NCBI GenBank assembly: GCA_030848705.1
Contig: JAUIZM010000023.1
Span: 992,001-1,056,000, forward strand
Reading direction: 5' to 3'
Source: Heracleum sosnowskyi
Lineage: Eukaryota; Streptophyta; Magnoliopsida; Apiales; Apiaceae
Length of the DNA: 64,000 nt
Shown here: positions 61,401 to 64,000 of the stretch, piece by piece
Numbering within the stretch: the first letter of the stretch is position 1
Layout of the letters: the number at the start of each line of letters is the position of its first letter
Notes under the pieces: generated by a model
What the model was told of the DNA's origin: nothing
Database searches by the model: none
What the model saw: only the letters and a program-made list of their open reading frames with translations
Program-made: the position numbers and the translations under genes

Positions 61401-62330
61401 GAGCAGATACAAGGGGACGCCCGATTACGTATACCTCTTAAGGGATCTATACAAGAAAAACGGGGATAAATTGAAGCGGGTCGTTTTGAGGATATTTTCT
61501 CGTAGTTTGACCCTCTGGGTTTATAGAATTGCAGTAAACTTCATTTGGAGCTCTCCGGACCTGAATTGGAGCAGATACCAGGGGACGCCCGATTACTTAT
61601 ACCTATTAAGGGATCTATACATGGAAAACGGGGATAAATTGAAGCGGGTCGTTTTGAGGATATTTTCTCGTAGTTTGACCCTATGGGTGTATAGAATTGC
61701 AGTAAACTTCATTTGGAGCAGTCCGGACCTAAATTGGAGCAGATACCAGGGGACGCCCGATTACGTATACCTCTGAATGGAGCTATACAAGGAAAACGGG
61801 GATAAATTGAAGCGGGCCATTTTGTGGGTATTTTCTCGTAGTTTGACCCTATGGGTTTATAGAATTACAGTAAACTTCATTTGGAGCTCTCCGGACCAGA
61901 ATTGGAGCAGATACCAGGGGACGCCCGATTACGTATACCTCTTAAGGGATCTATACATGGAAAACGGGGATAAATTGAAGCGGGTCGTTTTGTGGATATT
62001 TTCTCGTAGTTTGACCCTATGGGTTTATAGAATTGCAAAAAACTTCATTTGGAGCAGTCCGGGCTTGAACTGGAGCAGATACCAGGGAACGCCCGATTAC
62101 GTATACCTCTGAAGGGATGTATACAAGGAAAACGGGGATAAATTGAAGCGGGTCATTTTGAGGATATTTTCTCGTAGTTTGACCCTATGGGTTTATAGAA
62201 TTGCAGTAAACTTCATTTGGAGCTGTCCGGACCTGAATTGGAGCAGATACCAGGGGACGCCCGATTACGTATACCTCTTAAGGGATCTATACATGGAAAA
62301 CGGGGATAAATTGAAGCGGGTCGTTTTATG
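58440..62330. repeat. 7-mer, 8-mer and 15-mer repeats right of the MULE
   Basis: Equivalent monomers start at 59,257, 60,433 and 61,777 (spacings 1,176 and 1,344 bp, seven and eight monomers); 58,783 and 61,303 are 2,520 bp (15 monomers) apart. Units share two private markers: TTTTCACGTAG (near 58,475, 59,817 and 60,993) and ACCCTCTGGG (near 58,993, 60,169 and 61,513). GATACAAGGGGACG marks only the 58,890 and 61,410 copies. The first TTTTCACGTAG monomer also has ACCCAATGGG, absent from its relatives. Confidence 0.75.
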
Positions 62331-64000
62331 GATATTTTCTCGTAGTTTGACCCTATGGGTTTATAGAATTGCAAAAAACTTCATTTGGAGCAGTCCGGGC
62401 CTAAATTGGAGCAGATACCAGGGGACGCCCGATTACGTATACCTCTAAAGGGAGCTATACAAGGAAAACGGGGATAAATTGAAGCGGGTCGTTTTGTGGG
62501 TATTTTCTAGTAGTTTGACCCTATAGGTTTATAGAATTGCAAAAAACTTCATTTGGAGCAGTCCGGGCCTGAATTGGAGCAGATACCAGGGAACGCCCGA
62601 TTACGTATACCTCTAAAGGGATCTATACAAGGAAAACGGGGATAAATTGAAGTGGGTCGTTTTGAGGATATTTTCTCGTAGTTTGACCCTATGGGTTTAT
62701 AGAATTGCAGTAAACTTCATTTGGAGCTGTCCGGACCTGAATTGGAGCAGATACCAGGGGACGCCCGATTACGTATACCTCTTAAGGGATCTATACAAGG
62801 AAAACGGGGATAAATTGAAGCGGGTCGTTTTGAGGATATTTTCTCGTAGTTTGACCCTATGGGTTTATAGAATTGCAGTAAACTTCATTTGGAGCTCTCC
62901 GGACCTGAATTGGAGCAGATACCAGGGGACGCCCGATTACTTATACCTCTTAAGGGATCTATACATGGAAAACGGGGATAAATTGAAGCGGGTCGTTTTG
63001 AGGATATTTTCTCGTAGTTTGACCCTATGGGTGTATAGAATTGCAGTAAACTTCATTTGGAGCAGTCCGGACCTAAATTGGAGCAGATACCAGGGGACGC
63101 CCGATTACGTATACCTCTGAATGGAGCTATACAAGGAAAACGGGGATAAATTGAAGCGGGTCGTTTTGTGGGTATTTTCTCGTAGTTTGACCCTATGGGT
63201 TTATAGAATTACAGTAAACTTCATTTGGAGCTGTCCGGACCTGAATTGGAGCAGATACCAGGGGACGCCCGATTACGTATACCTCTTAAGGGATCTATAC
63301 ATGGAAAACGGGGATAAATTGAAGCGGGTCGTTTTGTGGATATTTTCTCGTAGTTTGACCCTATAGGTTTATAGAATTGCAAAAAACTTCATTTGGAGCA
63401 GTCCGGGCCTGAATTGGAGCAGATACCAGGGGACGCCCGATTACGTATACCTCCTAAGGGAGCTATACAAGGAAAACGGGGATAAATTGAAGCGAGTCGT
63501 TTTGTGGATATTTTCTTGTAGTTTGACCCTATAGGTTTATAGAATTGCAAAAAACTTCATTTGGAGCAGTCCGGGCCTGAATTGGAGCAGATACCAGGGG
63601 ACGCCCGATTACGTATACCTCCTAAAGGAGCTATACAAGGAAAACGGGGATAAATTGAAGCGAGTCGTTTTGTGGATATTTTCTTGTAGTTTGACCCTAT
63701 GGGTTTATAGAATTGCAAAAAACTTCATTTGGAGCAGTCCGGGCCTGAATTGGAGCAGATACCAGGGGACGCCCGATTACGTATACCTCTGAAGGGGTCT
63801 ATACAAGGAAAACGGGGATAAATTGAAGCGGGTCATTTTGTGGGTATTTTCTAGTAGTTTGACCCTATAGGTTTATAGAATTGCAAAAAACTTCATTTGG
63901 AGCAGTCCGGGCCTGAATTGGAGCAGATACCAGGGGACGCCCGATTACGTATACCTCTGAAGGGAGCTATACAAGGAAAACGGGGATAAATTGAAGCGGG

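Larger units (their letters stand above)
57153..64000. repeat. 168-bp tandem satellite array, right arm
   Basis: About 41 further monomers in the same orientation and of the same family as the left arm, running off the window end. The first partial monomer (57,162-57,270, 109 bp) joins the 59 bp left of the transposon to make exactly 168 bp. No length change was found in this arm: open-frame starts stay in one 168-bp phase from 57,271 to the end. Subtypes continue those before the insertion; the block from 57,439 matches that from 51,632. This shows the transposon entered an existing array. Confidence 0.97.

Noticed and set aside
398..63366. Dozens of plus-strand open frames, up to 381 codons, all repeating one peptide
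   Set aside because: They are one satellite monomer read in frame: 168 bp is 56 codons, so an open frame continues across units. They begin at TTG almost everywhere, end at fixed variant sites (codon 46 TGA or TAA, codon 16 TAG, codon 6 TAG), and change length with subtype order. A random 56-codon frame is stop-free about 7% of the time, so one open frame out of six is not surprising.
62..64000. CENP-B box in the monomer
   Set aside because: The reverse complement near the monomer start (CTTCAATTTATCCCCGT) matches only six of the nine essential positions of the mammalian box, and a CENP-B/box system is not established in plants.

Overview
The window is almost entirely one tandem satellite DNA array, interrupted by a single transposon. 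The repeat unit is 168 bp and runs head-to-tail in one orientation from base 1 to 55,051 and from 57,153 to 64,000, about 368 monomers in all. Unit length near 170 bp, long uninterrupted head-to-tail arrangement and higher-order repeat (HOR) structure are typical of plant centromeric or pericentromeric satellites. The inserted element carries a FAR1-type DNA-binding domain, a family of plant Mutator-like transposases, so the host is most likely a flowering plant. I do not recognise the satellite and cannot name the species.

Layout. 1-8.7 kb: the most heterogeneous part, with 12-mer (2,015 bp) and trimer (504 bp) repeats and several small deletions. 8.7-12.7 kb: four copies of a six-monomer unit (about 1,008 bp). 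10.8-20.7 kb: a 30-monomer block present twice in tandem (offset 5,040 bp), the copies differing at only three positions that I could find, with an eight-monomer repeat nested in each. 23.7-33 kb: 10-mer and 32-mer repeats that can be followed by shared 1-bp deletions. 35.5-42 kb: 20-mer and 6-mer repeats. 43.6-53 kb: a regular 11-mer (1,848 bp) series that becomes a 12-mer (2,016 bp) by gain of one monomer. 57.2-64 kb: the same family, with 7-, 8- and 15-mer repeats.

The transposon (55,052-57,152; 2,101 bp) is a Mutator-like element (MULE). It has 196-bp terminal inverted repeats (TIRs) that read as identical, and a 9-bp target-site duplication, TTATAGAAT. Removing the element and one target copy restores a monomer of exactly 168 bp. 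Each TIR is itself a row of four hairpin-forming palindromes. Inside lie two broken convergent genes: on the plus strand the N-terminal part of a FAR1-type transposase, without its catalytic and SWIM domains, and on the minus strand a 5' untranslated exon, a 417-bp intron with good splice sites, and the first roughly 60 codons of an unrecognised protein. An internal deletion seems to have joined the two. The element is therefore non-autonomous, but its perfect ends suggest recent mobility.

No RNA genes, CRISPR arrays, retrotransposons or intact protein-coding genes were seen. The many open frames in the satellite follow from its length of 56 codons and are not annotated as genes.
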